Shown: positions 1 to 10,870, counted from the first letter of the stretch. The stretch is DNA of 64,000 nucleotides from Nymphalis io (GCF_905147045.1 NC_065898.1:11904001-11968000); one strand, 5' to 3'. Notes: a model not told the origin generated them from the letters alone. Translations and numbers: made by a program.

Positions 1-14
1 TAAGAATTTGTCAG

Positions 15-109
15 TTCCACAAATTATATTTGTTAAATATACGGAAATGGGGTTAATAGAATATGTCTTCTTGTGTGTTGTATATTATATGCGCTTAGAA
101 CTGTACTAT
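15..109 (+). CDS. Possible exon upstream of the coiled-coil exon
   Basis: After GTCAG at 10-14 the frame is open to a TAT/GTGAGC donor at 110. It encodes a hydrophobic stretch (EYVFLCVVYYMRLEL) and leaves in phase 0, the phase that 5363-5553 needs. A family A repeat starts 18 bases later. Very tentative. Confidence 0.15.
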
Positions 110-126
110 GTGAGCAAAAATTATTA

Positions 127-409
127 CTGGTGGTAGGGCTTTGTGCAAGCTCGTCTGGGTAGGTACCACCCACTCATCAGATATTCTACCACAAAACAGC
201 AATACTTGATATTGTTGTGTTCCGGTTTGAAGGGTGAGTGAGCCAGTGTAATTACAGGCACAAGGGACATAAAATCTTAGTTCCCAAGGTTGGTGGCGCA
301 TTGGCTATAAGCGATGGTTGACATTTCTTACAATGCCAATGTCTAAGGGCGTTTGGTGACCACTTACCATCAGGTGGCCCATATGCTCGTCCACCTTCCT
401 ATTCTATAG
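127..409 (+). mobile_element. Family A element, near full length
   Basis: Runs from CTGGTGGTAGGGCTTTGTGC to CCTTCCTATTCTATA. Family A is about 290 bp, has more than 25 copies on both strands here, ends in an A-rich stretch after CTATTCTATA, and is often 5'-truncated, all consistent with copying by target-primed reverse transcription. It may be a SINE or the tail of a LINE. It resembles a repeat common in nymphalid genomes. Confidence 0.85.
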
Positions 410-1825
410 ATTGGCCAATGTGTAAGTCATTGAGTAAAAAAATCATTTTATCCGTACGAAGTCACAACCGGCAGGTAATATAATAATGAAAGTTTATTAT
501 TAATTTAACAAATGAATAAAGATACGCTTTTATTTATGTAGTCGCGAGGATCTAAAACAACAATTAATCCAAACCTTATGTTCATTATCTTTTCATATAT
601 CTTAAGTATATTGCAAGTAGCTTGCAAATATTTTACAAAATAAGCAAGTGTAGAGCTATAAAATATGACGACAAATATCTGACCATTTCATTAGAAATTA
701 ATTATAACCATCATTTAATATGCTTATAACATATGTATTTACACAGTTATTAAATTTCATACGTCTATATGGATAAAAGAAATTTAATAACTTTGCCGCG
801 AAAAAAAATCACGCTCAAACGAGATAGATTATAAAATTCTTGACACAGATTATATCTTTAATAGATAATGAACACATCATATTTAATCTGTGGTAAAAAA
901 ACTGGTGTTTTCTCTTCATTGAGATGTGATAGAGATCTAGACTGGGAATGTTGTATCGACTGTCTAGTGCTTAGGAAATAAGCACATCTTAGACAAGTTT
1001 CTCTTACGGCGCCAGCTTGGGAAACTTGTGTCATACACACCATTGATAAAAAAAGGCAAACCGGTCGTTAAATATATGTTATCCAGTGACATTGACATTA
1101 CTGACAGCTTGGAATAATTTATTATAATATAATGTGTTGTTGCCTTAATAAGGATGAGGTTACCATTTTGTTTATATTGCAAGGATTAGTAAGTCAGTTT
1201 AGGAACTGAAATTTTATTGGTAATTAGTCTTTATATTAAACCGGTTATTTCATATGATTACATTTTAAAATTAGTTTTAGTTTATGTTTTGTTTTCGGGA
1301 TGTTGTTTCGGTATTTTTAGTTCGATTAATTTATTAAGGAACGCTAACTAATAGCTTATAATAATAACAAATTATCTAGAATATTAAAGTTCAACAACTA
1401 AAACTGAAAACATATTACGAACCACGTTTGCGTGGCAATATCTTTAAATTGTCTTTGGTGATTTCTTTACGAGCTTTTATTTAATGTTATCTGATAGCGA
1501 TAGGCCAAATTTAAGGGAATTTTAGGTCAGCTTGAAACACATTTTTGTATATGGTAACTATAGGAGGTTAGGGTAAATAAATGAAGCGACGAGAATAAGG
1601 TTTCTAAAGAAGACATAATACATTATTTAGAATAGATACAGTAAAATTGTAGTTGAAGCAAAACCAAATAGTCAAAATTGACAGATGCCACCACTAGCCA
1701 ATGGCTCTTTTTCTTATAGTAAAAGCTATAATACATCCTTTTAACACAAAATTACAACATTAACAATATGATCTAGTATATTATATATGTATATAACTTC
1801 TAAAAAATTTCATTATGAGCAAATA
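410..1825. other. AT-rich stretch, nothing firm
   Basis: Apart from the 37-codon ORF at 868-981 and a LINE-tail-like scrap at about 449-480, I see no gene or repeat. Confidence 0.5.
868..981 (+). CDS. Possible small Cys-containing ORF
   Basis: 37 codons from ATG, with five cysteines in a protein-like segment (SLRCDRDLDWECCIDCLVL). There is no signal peptide and no splice support. It overlaps a minus-strand open frame, so it may be chance. Confidence 0.12.
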   Translation: MNTSYLICGKKTGVFSSLRCDRDLDWECCIDCLVLRK

Positions 1826-1900
1826 TGCCACCTGAAGGTAGGTAAGTTACCTTCGCCTGTCATATTGTCACTGCAAAACTATAAATCGCTCCTTACATAT
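1826..1900 (-). mobile_element. Family A fragment, diverged
   Basis: GCCACCTGAAGGTA to CTCCTTACAT matches the 3' half of family A with many changes. Confidence 0.4.
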
Positions 1901-2148
1901 GTATATCTTGTCACAAATATCTTATACTTTCAACTAGTTTTAAGCGGATTTGACCGGTGAATTATTACTATAATATGGGATAAAACCAGAATATTTTCCT
2001 GCACCCCTCACTTTTACAGCATTTGCTAATAAAATATCAAAACGTCTGTCTGTCACGATACGACATATGCGCATTCAGGATTCACCCCAGTCATAATACG
2101 TACCATACGAACGAACTGCTTTAATTATAACATTAATGAGGCACGTGA

Positions 2149-2170
2149 CCTACATAATAAATTATGTAGG
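2149..2170. repeat. 22-bp palindrome
   Basis: CCTACATAAT-AA-ATTATGTAGG, exact. Confidence 0.9.
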
Positions 2171-2370
2171 AAATTACATTTCTGGCGTTCATTAGTTTTA
2201 TTAGAATAAATTGAACATTTTTTTTTTGCTTGGACTGAAAAAATATAGATATATATAAAGTATTTTAGATATGCCAATTAAAAACAAAAAAAAAATATGA
2301 CGTCAGATTGTCTTTATAGACGGAAAGGACAAAAGGCTGAAGTCAATGAAATAATAACGACAGATTTCAA

Positions 2371-2438
2371 AATCAAAACATTCTTTATTTGAATAGACTC
2401 TTATGTATCGAGTCGTCGTTGTACATAATTATATTAAA
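2371..2438 (-). mobile_element. Family J element, 3' part
   Basis: ATTCTTTATTTGAATAGACTC matches the reverse of the family J end (GAGTCTACTTGAATAAAGAAT, see 36500-36725). It is split from 2641-2712 by a family F element. Confidence 0.5.
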
Positions 2439-2640
2439 TACTAGTTTTTGGCCTTGGCTTCACCCGCGATTGGGGGGGGGGGGAGGTGTTTGTTTATAGA
2501 AAAATAACTTATGACTTACTTAAATAACGTCTTTTCTTAGAGTTTAAGTTTGCTTTTAAACTAATTTCGTTCAGTGGTTTAGACTTGAAAGCGTAACAGA
2601 CATACAGTTACTTTCTTATTAATATTATTAGTGTAGATAG
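2439..2640 (+). mobile_element. Family F LINE-like tail inserted in family J
   Basis: ACTAGTTTTTGGCCTTGGCTTCACCCGCG, an 11-12 base G run, then TCAGTGGTTTAGACTTGAAAGCG and GTGTAGATAG. The CAGTGGTTT-AGCGTAACAGAC core is shared with 7919-8060, 13906-14077 and 19150-19272. I recognise it only as a common lepidopteran LINE 3' end. Confidence 0.55.
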
Positions 2641-2712
2641 AGCTACAACCGGTTCGGAGTAGAATTATCGAGAAGAACCGGCAAGAAACTACTCTATATA
2701 TTTTTTCTGCAC
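2641..2712 (-). mobile_element. Family J element, continuation
   Basis: ACAACCGGTTCGGAGTAGAATTATCGAGAAGAACCGGCAAG is the reverse of the CCGGTTCTTCTCGGTAGAATC and CCGGTGGTA part of family J. A further piece appears at 3549-3632. Confidence 0.5.
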
Positions 2713-2778
2713 ATTGAAACTGATAAACTGAGATTGAAAAACAGCTTTATTACACATTACATGACATTACATTACATC

Positions 2779-2908
2779 TTTGTTCTCAAGGTTGGCAGTG
2801 CATTGATGATGTAAGGAATGTTTAATTTGTCTAAAAGCGCCAATGTCCGCCGTGGTGACTATTTTCCATCAGGTGGTCCATTTGACCACCTTCCTATTTA
2901 ATACTATG
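2779..2908 (+). mobile_element. Family A element, 5'-truncated
   Basis: Starts at TTGTTCTCAAGGTTGGCAGTG and keeps the 3' half through ATCAGGTGG and CCTTCCTATTTAATA. Confidence 0.65.
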
Positions 2909-3235
2909 AATTATATATAGCTAGGAGATTCTTTGATCCATACAACAGCGTTGTTAAAACAAAGACGAGCGCTAATTTAAAACCGTCATTTTGTTAGTAG
3001 ACAAAAAGATAAAGTAATTAATTAATCGTAATCAAATACTTTAAAACAAACTATATTTAATGCGTTTTTTGTTGGTTATTGTAGTTCATTTAATAATTTT
3101 ATTAATTAATAAGACAACCGGCGATGATTGAAAGTGTTAGGGTTCGCCGTGCTTTGATCTGTATGTGAAGTCATATTTTTTTAAGAGCGAATGGATTACA
3201 GCTTGACCACGTTTTCCACTTATAGCTATGAACTC

Positions 3236-3533
3236 TTTTTCACGCAATGCAAATCTTCAGAAAGGTACCCGGCTCTCATGGGGGTAAACCGGGTTATGTG
3301 GGTTATGTGGGATTCTTACCCACTAAAACCATTGTGACGGCCGTCCCCGGCTCGGATCGGAGAGGCTGCGGTATGTTGATATAACGCATCAGCGGCCTCT
3401 CCCGAGTTGTGTTCCGCTCGTGGCTCGGCGAAGCTCTCCTCAGGGGGCGAAGGTATCTCGCCCCCCGCATTCCTCGCTAGTGCGTACGGCAGTGCGAAGC
3501 CATCCTGGCTGCCGTCCTCCTCGGGGCATATTA
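3236..3533 (-). mobile_element. R1-like LINE 3' tail
   Basis: A GC-rich island sharing CTCAGGGGGCGAAGGTA, CTCGCTAGTGCGTACGGCA and CTTCAGAAAGGTACCCG with 37850-38262, where it adjoins an ORF2 remnant on the minus strand. Contains a small tandem GGGTTATGT repeat near 3290. Confidence 0.6.
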
Positions 3534-3548
3534 TGTTAACAATTTCTT

Positions 3549-3632
3549 ATTTAAAACAGTAGTTACTCTTTTCGAAAATCAAGTTACATAGATAAATAAA
3601 TTAAAGTCAACCAATACTAACTCCACAATTTT
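3549..3632 (-). mobile_element. Family J fragment
   Basis: AGTAGTTACTCTTTTCG to ACCAATACTAACTCCA is the reverse of the J region GGAGTTAGTATTTGTTGATT. It may be the rest of the element at 2371-2712, interrupted by 2713-3548. Confidence 0.4.
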
Positions 3633-3889
3633 TTATCATCTACATATATCTATTGAGTAAAATGCCGTTTAATTAAAGTTTTCTAGAATAGAACAATAAT
3701 AGAACACCCTCCAAGAAGCTTCCACTCAAAAGTATAAAAGGACTTAGTCCAACCGTGAGAAATATACAGATATACATAAATTTTACATACATATAATTTA
3801 TTACTAAATTAAACATACATATATATGTAAGAAAAAGATTTGAACTTCTATATACATTTTTAAACTGTTGGCAATAAAGTAAAAGTAAA

Positions 3890-4020
3890 GCAACAGGTAC
3901 TCTAGTCCTGGGGCTTCCACGAGAAAGAAGAGGCCCCAAAATATGATTTTGCCTGGCCTTGAACACAAAATCATCAGATAAGAATCACGTGTTCTAACCA
4001 CGGGATCACATAAGCTCGGT
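3890..4020 (-). mobile_element. tRNA-headed SINE, unassigned family
   Basis: On the minus strand GTGATCCCGTGGTTAGAAC (A-box-like) is followed after about 30 bases by TGTGTTCAAGGCC (B-box-like). The body, rich in CTTCTTTCTCGTGGAAGCCCC, is unlike families B-D. The 97-codon minus frame over it is not taken as a gene. Confidence 0.4.
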
Positions 4021-4205
4021 GACATGTTAACTAAAATATTACATTCACACAGTGATTTAAACGTTGAATGTATTATGAGTACAGTGTATCAATAATTCCA
4101 ACGTAACCACACGTACCGCTGTTGCAGCGGCAAGAGGTTACAACGTCAAATGAATCATATCATTCGCCGCACTGGTTTATTCCATTTTGCACCTGTATTA
4201 TTTTA

Positions 4206-4496
4206 CTGTTGGTAGGGCTTTGTGCAAGCTCGTCTGGGTAGGTACCACTTACTCATCAGACATTCTACCGCTAAACAGCAGTACTTGGTATTGTTGTGTT
4301 CCGGTTTGAAAGATGAGTGAGTCAGTGTAATTACAGGCACAAGGGACGTAACATTTTAGTTTCCAAGGTTGGTAGCGCATTGACGATGTAAGCGATGGTT
4401 AACATTTCTTACAATGCCAATGTCTACGGGCGTTGGTGACCACATACCATCAGGTGGCACATATGCTCATCCGCCTACCTATATTATAAAAAAAGT
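4206..4496 (+). mobile_element. Family A element, near full length
   Basis: GTTGGTAGGGCTTTGTGCAAG through CCTATATTATAAAAAAA; keeps the A-rich 3' end. Confidence 0.85.
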
Positions 4497-4555
4497 AAGG
4501 ATTTCGATAGATAATATTATTACACAAATATCTAATTGAAAGAAATCAATTAATA

Positions 4556-4600
4556 GCTTGGTGGTCAAGTGGCTATAAGGCTGTTTGGGTCCAATTCTGC
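4556..4600 (+). repeat. Short tRNA-like fragment
   Basis: GGTGGTCAAGTGGCTATAAGG then GGGTCCAATTC resemble A and B boxes, but no acceptor stem can be closed. Confidence 0.2.
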
Positions 4601-4896
4601 TAACAAATTCTCATTATATAACAATCAAATGGAAACGAAATTTTTGCTGTTTAACCGTTTTCCTATTCTAAAACAACGATCTAGTTGCGATTCGGTCGAA
4701 ATTGGATCGGAATAGAATCGTAAACTTATCGTAACACTTAATAATTAGTAGAATTTTCTTCCTGATCTAGATTTTAGTTTAAGTTTAATAATAAATCAAG
4801 TATAAGCTTACAGTTGTGACCCGGAGAGTTTGAAAGGGATGACCCCTTTATTTATTTATTTATTTGTTTTGTTATTATCTTTATTTGCCGAAGCCG

Positions 4897-5190
4897 AAGA
4901 TGGCCCAGTGGTTCGAACGCGTGAATCTTAACCGATGATCGTGGGTTCAAACCCGGGCAAGCACCACTGAATTTTCATGTGCTTAATTTGTGTTTATAAT
5001 TCATCTCGTGCTTGACGGTGAAGGAAAACATCGTGAGGAAACCTGCATGTGTCTAATTTCATTGAAATCCGGCCACATGTGTATTCTACCAACCCGCATT
5101 GGAGCAGCGTGGTAGAATAAGCTCCAAAACCTTCTCCTCAAAAGGGAGAGGAGGCCTTAGCCCAGCAGTGGGACATTAACAGGCTGTTAC
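4897..5190 (+). mobile_element. Family B SINE, full length
   Basis: The tRNA-derived head GATGGCCCAGTGGTTCGAACGC (A box) leads to GTGGGTTCAAACCCG (B box). The body has TCATCTCGTGCTTGACGG, AAACATCGTGAGGAAACCTG, TTGGAGCAGCG and CCCAGCAGTGGGACATTAAC, with a TTACTG-type tail. A widespread lepidopteran SINE type. Confidence 0.85.
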
Positions 5191-5362
5191 TGTATCATTA
5201 TTTACGATACAGAACATTGCTTAATAGTACATATGTTTGTTGTACATTGGGTTGTCTTATAGTTAAATAGACAGCTTTGGGATCATTTTTAATAATCAAG
5301 GCATATAGTAAAAAAATAAGGGAATAGATTTAAAAGTAAACACCAAAATCTTCTTTTCACAG

Positions 5363-5553
5363 AAATATAAAGCTTTAAGCTGTCAGTCCCGAAAGATATC
5401 AACAAAACAGTTACTTGAAAAGAATATTCTAATAATGCAAGTTGAAGTGCTAAGCGGAGTTAACCAGCTGCAAGACGATATTAATAACATTCTAGAAAGA
5501 CAGACAGACTTGAACAAGGCTGCATTGACGAATCAAGCGTCGTGTCCATTACG
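5363..5553 (+). CDS. Candidate internal exon of an unrecognised coiled-coil protein
   Basis: A strong acceptor (TTCTTTTCACAG) precedes 63 codons open in only one frame, with exit CG/GTAATT in phase 2. The peptide begins KYKALSCQSRKISTKQ and continues with regularly spaced Leu, Ile and Val among charged residues (for example NILIMQVEVLSGVNQLQDDI), as in a coiled coil. It is not in any repeat seen here. Without splicing it would stop at TAA three bases later (5555-5557), so a terminal exon is also possible. I do not recognise the family. Confidence 0.4.
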
Positions 5554-5640
5554 GTAATTATTTGGTAATTAAAGATACATTATATTGAAACGTATCTAAA
5601 TAATAATTAGTTATTAATGTCCTTACAATATAAAAAAACT

Positions 5641-5918
5641 GAGATGGCCCAGTGGTTAGAAAGCGTGAATCTTAACGACGATCGTGGGTACAAACCCGGA
5701 CAAGCACAACTGAATTTTCATGTGCTTAATTTGTGTTTATAATTCATCTCGTGAAGGAAAACATCGTGAGGAAACCTGCATGTGTCTAATTTCATTGAAA
5801 TTCTGCCACAAGTGTACCAAGCCGCATTGGAGCAACGTTGTGGAATAAGCTTCAAACCTTCTTCTCAAAAGGGAGATGAGGCCTTCGCCCAGCAGTGGGA
5901 CATTAACAGACTGTTAGT
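5641..5918 (+). mobile_element. Family B SINE
   Basis: Near full length, with a small deletion after TCATCTCGTG. It lies 88 bases after the candidate exon at 5363-5553. Confidence 0.85.
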
Positions 5919-5919
5919 A

Positions 5920-7110
5920 TTCTATATTATTAAAATATAAATGTAATTTCATAGTACGCTTGACAAATTTGAATTATTGAAATTGATGTTTATTTATATA
6001 TAAAGAAAAACAATAAATAAATATTAAATAAAAAAATAATAAAAACAAAGTGTTTCTAAAATAAAATTAACATATGGTTCTTATTAATATAATTATATAT
6101 AATATATACCAAAGGATTTTATACATATAGCATACGTGTAGCAAAAATTAGTAGAGTGGCGGTGTAGAGTGATGAAATCAGAGAGTTTTATGCCTCTGTC
6201 TTACCGCCAATTAACTTAACACAATAGATGTTTCACATCAAAGTAAATAAATATTATGTATCTATATATACAACAATATTGATTTAGATAGAAACAGCAA
6301 GTAGACGAGCAGTAAAAAATAAGTTGTAACCCCAATTTTCCGTCTCCGCATAGTGAATAAATCATTTCCTTCGAGGTGTTCGCTTCTGTATTAAAATTGC
6401 CTAAATATATTGCTAATAATAATAATAGAAAAAAGATTATATACTTACGACGTTTTACGAGTAAATCATTATTTATGTGATAAAAAATTTGAAATTATTC
6501 TTCTTGTGTAGGATATTTAATATTTTAATTAGAATTAAATATAATCTAAATAACGAGCAGGTTGTTACTTTATTCTTCTAAATCGAAATATTTCTAAGAA
6601 ATTCGATTTTTAATGAATATTTGAACCCCTATATCGTTTCACTTAGCATATATACATACAGAATATCATATACAGAAACAACATATTCTGTTAAGAAACT
6701 GACTTAATTTAACCTTATTTAATCTCGTATCAAATTATTCAAATGAAACTAACGTGGCTAAAATTCAAATTTCGAATTTCTATATTTTGAGTATCATTTG
6801 AGTTAAACGTTTGACGCAAAAAGGTTTTGCCTTCAAGCGTACCGAGTTTCAGTTATTTAATTTCTTTTGTTGAAAATTCCATGCTTACGTCATGTTATAC
6901 ATTATAACTTCGTTTGCCTTTGACTATTTTTTCTACCGTGATTTATGTTTTTATATATTAAAAACCTTTGTTTAATAATAACTTCTCCTGTTAGTATGTG
7001 TGTACAATTTTACAAATATTTTTATAACCAGTTATGAAATTTGCAAACACTATGGGCTTTATTCGTTTCTGTACACAGGTTAAAATATAAATTACATCCT
7101 TAGTTATATA
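5920..7110. other. AT-rich stretch, nothing recognised
   Basis: Only short A/T runs; no exon-like frame with splice sites. Confidence 0.5.
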
Positions 7111-7111
7111 C

Positions 7112-7404
7112 TTTTTTTATATAGAATAGGAAGGCGGACGAGCATATGGGCCACCTGATGGTAAGTGGTCACCAACGTCCATAGACATTGGCATTGTAAG
7201 AAACGTTAACCATCGCTTACATCACCAATGCGCCACCAACCTTGGAAACTAAAATGTTACGTCCCTTGTGCCTGTAATTACACTGGCTCACTAATCTTTC
7301 AAACCGGAACACAACAATACCAAGTACTGCTGTTTTACGGTAGAATATCTGATGAGTGGGTGGTACCCACCCAGACGATCTTGCACAAAGGTCTACCACC
7401 AGTG
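7112..7404 (-). mobile_element. Family A element, near full length
   Basis: Reverse copy from TTTTTTTATATAGAATAGGAAG to CTACCACCAGTG. The 66-codon plus-strand frame inside recurs in other copies and is a by-product of the repeat. Confidence 0.85.
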
Positions 7405-7420
7405 ACACTTTGCTTAGAGA

Positions 7421-7500
7421 TTGATTAGTTAAGCATTGTTTTCTCTCTTTCTGTCATAATTGATTTGACATTCGAGTGAAGAAGACACAGCATTATTTTA
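7421..7500 (+). mobile_element. Family M short element
   Basis: GATTAGTTAAGC, then CTCTCTTTCTGTCATAATTGATTTGACATTCGAG and AGAAGACACAG. Shared with 45838-45930 and, inverted, 49330-49440. Possibly a small MITE. Confidence 0.45.
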
Positions 7501-7918
7501 CAACCGATAAACAAAGTTTTTAAGTAAGGCAGTCGGTAAGTTTATGTACTAGATATTTTTAGATTTCATATATTTTATTAGTACTAGTGTCTTAAAATGA
7601 ACTACATTTAAACTATCATGGAATGGTCTGATGTATTTATTTATATAAAACTTATACAAACAAAACAAGTATATATTTTAAAAATATTACTTCGTACATA
7701 ACTAGTCTTTATGTATTAAACATATTTCTAATTTGATATCCCAAACGGTATTTTTTCCAAATAAGAAAAAATGTATAAGTACCCTATACCGTATACTATC
7801 TCTGCTATATTTGATTTCGACAAACTAAATGTGATCTTGTATTAAATAAATTGTTAGTAAGTAATATTTTCGATTGGATTTTACTGAGTAATAAAAGTCG
7901 ACCAGTATGTTATCAGTT

Positions 7919-8060
7919 TATCTACACTAATATTAAAAATGCGAAAGTAACTCCGTCTGTTTGTTACGCGTTTAATGTTAAACCACTAAATACTTTTTTT
8001 ACCTAATACCCAATGCTCTCCCCCTATCACATGGGTGAAGCCGAGGTCGAATACTAGTAC
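7919..8060 (-). mobile_element. Family F LINE-like tail
   Basis: TATCTACACTAATATT to GGTGAAGCCGAGGTCGAATACTAGT, the reverse of family F. Confidence 0.5.
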
Positions 8061-8404
8061 TTCATAAATGTCAAAAATCTTTCATTATTGAATGAATGAA
8101 TAAAATGCGTCTTAATTAAATATTAAAGACTAATAATCACACACTAATAATCTTTTAAAGTTCGCTGTCATGATTCGCTTCAATTCCCTAATCAAAGGAG
8201 TATTGAATAAAAGAAACGCCATAATCAAAATTCTCTTAACCCATTTACTTCCAAAGGACAAGCAAAGGACCCTTCTATGACCCGGGGTCGGTTGAATAAA
8301 CTCGTTTCCTGTACGAAATGTACTATTTGTTTATGGTTTTTTATATTGATTTCAAATGTAAACGTTATTATATTATATATGAGAAGGTTTGGAGATTTCG
8401 CAAC

Positions 8405-8550
8405 ATTGCTTGTAATACTAGCTGTCCGTCCGAATGGGTAAAATTCATACACCACGTTTCCATTTTTAAGGTTGAAATTTCCAAAAATCATCTCTTAGAG
8501 GATGCATACGTTATTAATCTATGTTCCAATTTTTGCTATGCATATATATA
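8405..8550 (+). mobile_element. Family G LINE-like tail
   Basis: CTAGCTGTCCGTCCGAATGGGTAAAATTCATAC to TTATTAATCTATGTTCCAATTT; same order as 23472-23690. Confidence 0.45.
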
Positions 8551-8564
8551 TTTTTTAATATATA

Positions 8565-8835
8565 AGCTAGCGCTTGACTGTTATCCCACCTGATGGAAAG
8601 TGATGATACAGTCTAAGATGGAGCGCGCTTGCCTAAAAGATGCCTATTCACTCTAGACTTGAAGGTATCCACCCATATTGTAGGTGGTGGGGAAAATGAA
8701 GGTCGGGAGGGTATTCCAGATCTTAACAGTGCGTATTAGAAACGAGGAAGCAAATCGTTTCGTACGTGTCTTATATACGTCAACTACGTACGGGTGCAGA
8801 TATTTAGAAGCTGTGCAATAATAGTCAGTCAGAAA
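8565..8835 (+). mobile_element. Family H element, longest copy
   Basis: AGCGCTTGACTGTTATCCCACCTGATGG through GGAGCGCGCTTGCCTA and TGTAGGTGGTGGGGAAAATG to ACGTACGGGTGCAG. Short pieces of the same unit recur at 36898-36970 and 50274-50325. It ends in a G-like TCAGTCAG tail. Confidence 0.4.
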
Positions 8836-8902
8836 AACGATTATAGTATAGAAAATGTGTTAGAATTTCATAAGACGAATGCAGGTTACCTCATGAGGTT
8901 AT

Positions 8903-9139
8903 ACTGGTGGTAGGGCTTTGTGCAAGCTCGTCTGGGTAGGTACCACGCACTCATCAGATATTCTCCTGCAAAACAGCAATTACTTCGTATTGTAGTGTTC
9001 CGGTTAGAACGGTGAGTGGGCAGTACAGTTCCATGGTCGGTGGCGCATTGACGATGCATGAAACACTTAATATTTCTTATAGTGGCAATGTCTATGAGCG
9101 GTATTTACCATTAGGTAGCCTATTTTGGCGGTCTGCCAA
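8903..9139 (+). mobile_element. Family A element, internally deleted
   Basis: Intact start (ACTGGTGGTAGGGC), then the TACAGGCACAAGG part is missing and the end is diverged. Confidence 0.75.
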
Positions 9140-9259
9140 ACTGAAATAAAATAAAAATATTGTCATAGCACTACGAAATTATTGTTCTGATTCTTTATGA
9201 AATATTATATTGAACTATACTTATAGGAAAAAATTCGACACACCGCAGAAACTTTTCGT

Positions 9260-9396
9260 AATTTTCAGATTTTTAGATTTCACTATGTAATATGCGACAT
9301 TGACTTTAATAATTATAATATTTAAAGGATACACGAATTAAAATAGCATATCAACATTAGTAATGAAGTGAGTTCATACAGCAAAATAATGTTGGA
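9260..9396 (+). mobile_element. Family P palindromic element, one arm
   Basis: ATATGCGACATTGACTTTAATAATTATAATATTT through CATATCAACATTAGTAATGAAGTGAG matches one arm of the inverted-repeat element at 14954-15196. Confidence 0.45.
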
Positions 9397-9659
9397 ATAT
9401 CCAGATATATCAAAACACTTGGGATTTAATATCAAGTATATTTTATGTACACAAGTACATTGATAAACCTGTAAGTCACAGTATTTTAGAAAAAATAATA
9501 CAAAAGCGTTTTCTATAAATTGTAAATGGATTTAGGGTTATACTAGCACACATACATACATACACACTACCTTAGATCATAAAAATCTGCTGTCAAAAAA
9601 AATATCAAAAGTATTTATAAAAACATCCCAATTTTCCGATCCAAATACAATTTTGTCTT

Positions 9660-9909
9660 TACATGTTCAAACAAAACGAAAGTAGTGACGTCATAACCAA
9701 TAACGTTTTCGGGATTTTCGAATACACAAAGACCAAACACATATTGAATTAGGGGTTAAATCGAAACTATTGCGAACGGACAAACAGTTTTCTGACGCAA
9801 ATAACACGTAATCCGTTCAAATCCGCTCCGCTGGCTTTACATAGGGTCGTTCAGACTCGCTACCATTGATTCTGCGTGTATTCACGTTGACGTTTTCGGG
9901 TTTAGAAGG
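9660..9909 (+). promoter_or_regulatory. Promoter-like patch with a possible noncoding first exon
   Basis: A palindromic CRE (TGACGTCA, 9686-9693) and CCAAT (9697-9701) lie in a CpG-richer island. About 150 bases on, GTTCAGACTCG (from 9849) could be an initiator, and AGAAG/GTATGT at 9910 is a good donor. No coding exon is firmly linked to it. Confidence 0.25.
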
Positions 9910-10560
9910 TATGTGTTGCGCGATATTTCCGTCTTGTACTTAGATTAGAAACATTAACCGTTTCACTGCCGTGGGTTCTATTTTTCTATTCATTGGTCAC
10001 AAACACTTGAATATTCAATATAAATAATGGCAGACATTACTTATGTATGTATTTAGTATGTATGCATTTATGTTTAGTTTTTAAAATCGAATACAATTAA
10101 TTCCATTAAGTATTTGAAGGCCGGAGGGCGTCCTACGTTGCGTATTTCATAACCTTGATTTTATCAGGTATATTACTTATCACCATCTCACTTTCGAAAC
10201 CAACTATAAACGAAATATTAAACAGTGAATCTATCATAAATAAAAATTGTGCTTTTCACTACCCTATTGAATATTTCTTTATATAAATCTAATAGTATAG
10301 AAACAGCCCCTTAATATCCCAGACTGGGCTTAGGTTTTTCTGTTTGAGGAGAATAGAATAAGGAATTGGAATAAAGATTCCACCACGCTGATCCAAATAC
10401 CAGTTAGCTTTTTTTGATTATTTTATTTATTTATTTATTTATTTATTTGTGTCTAAAATTCATAGCTACATGCAAAGTTGTGTTATTTAAGTTTCACGGT
10501 TAAGGTAAAACTTCGAAAAAAAAGTTCATCATCATACATTCTGTTGCCATAATAATAATA

Positions 10561-10621
10561 GTAAAAATGTTATAAAAATATTAAAGGGGGGGTCCCTTTA
10601 ATATTTTTATAACATTTTTAC
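10561..10621. repeat. Perfect 28-bp inverted repeat, 5-nt loop
   Basis: Arms 10561-10588 and 10594-10621 are exact reverse complements (starting GTAAAAATGTTATAAAAATA). The loop is GGGGT. Would form a very stable hairpin on either strand. Confidence 0.95.
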
Positions 10622-10704
10622 AATATTACAATATGTTAAATATTACATCAATAAAATATAAGTTTAAAAATCGGAAATGGGGAAATCCGTAGTCGTTTTT
10701 TTAT

Positions 10705-10870
10705 CTAAGAGGGGGCAAACGGTTAGGAGGTCACCTGATGGAAAGTGACTACCACCCATAGACACCTGCACCACCGGAGGGCTTACAGCTCCGTTGCTTG
10801 CCTTTGAATGTTTCCATGTCCTATCGGTTCGTAAAAATCGAAAGCTAGTTCCACAGAGGTTCACGGTTGT
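10705..10870 (+). mobile_element. Family I element
   Basis: AGAGGGGGCAAACGGTTAGGAGGTCACCTGATGG through GAGGGCTTACAGCTCCGTTGC and GGTTCGTAAAAATCG to AGAGGTTC; same order as 45105-45358. Confidence 0.5.

Noticed and set aside
95..301. 68-codon ORF and its relatives at 7228-7428, 32142-32438, 48083-48277 and 62388-62609 as genes
   Set aside because: All lie in family A repeats.
3673..4025. Minus-strand ORFs of 97 and 73 codons
   Set aside because: They cover a tRNA-headed SINE and hydrophobic AT-rich translation.
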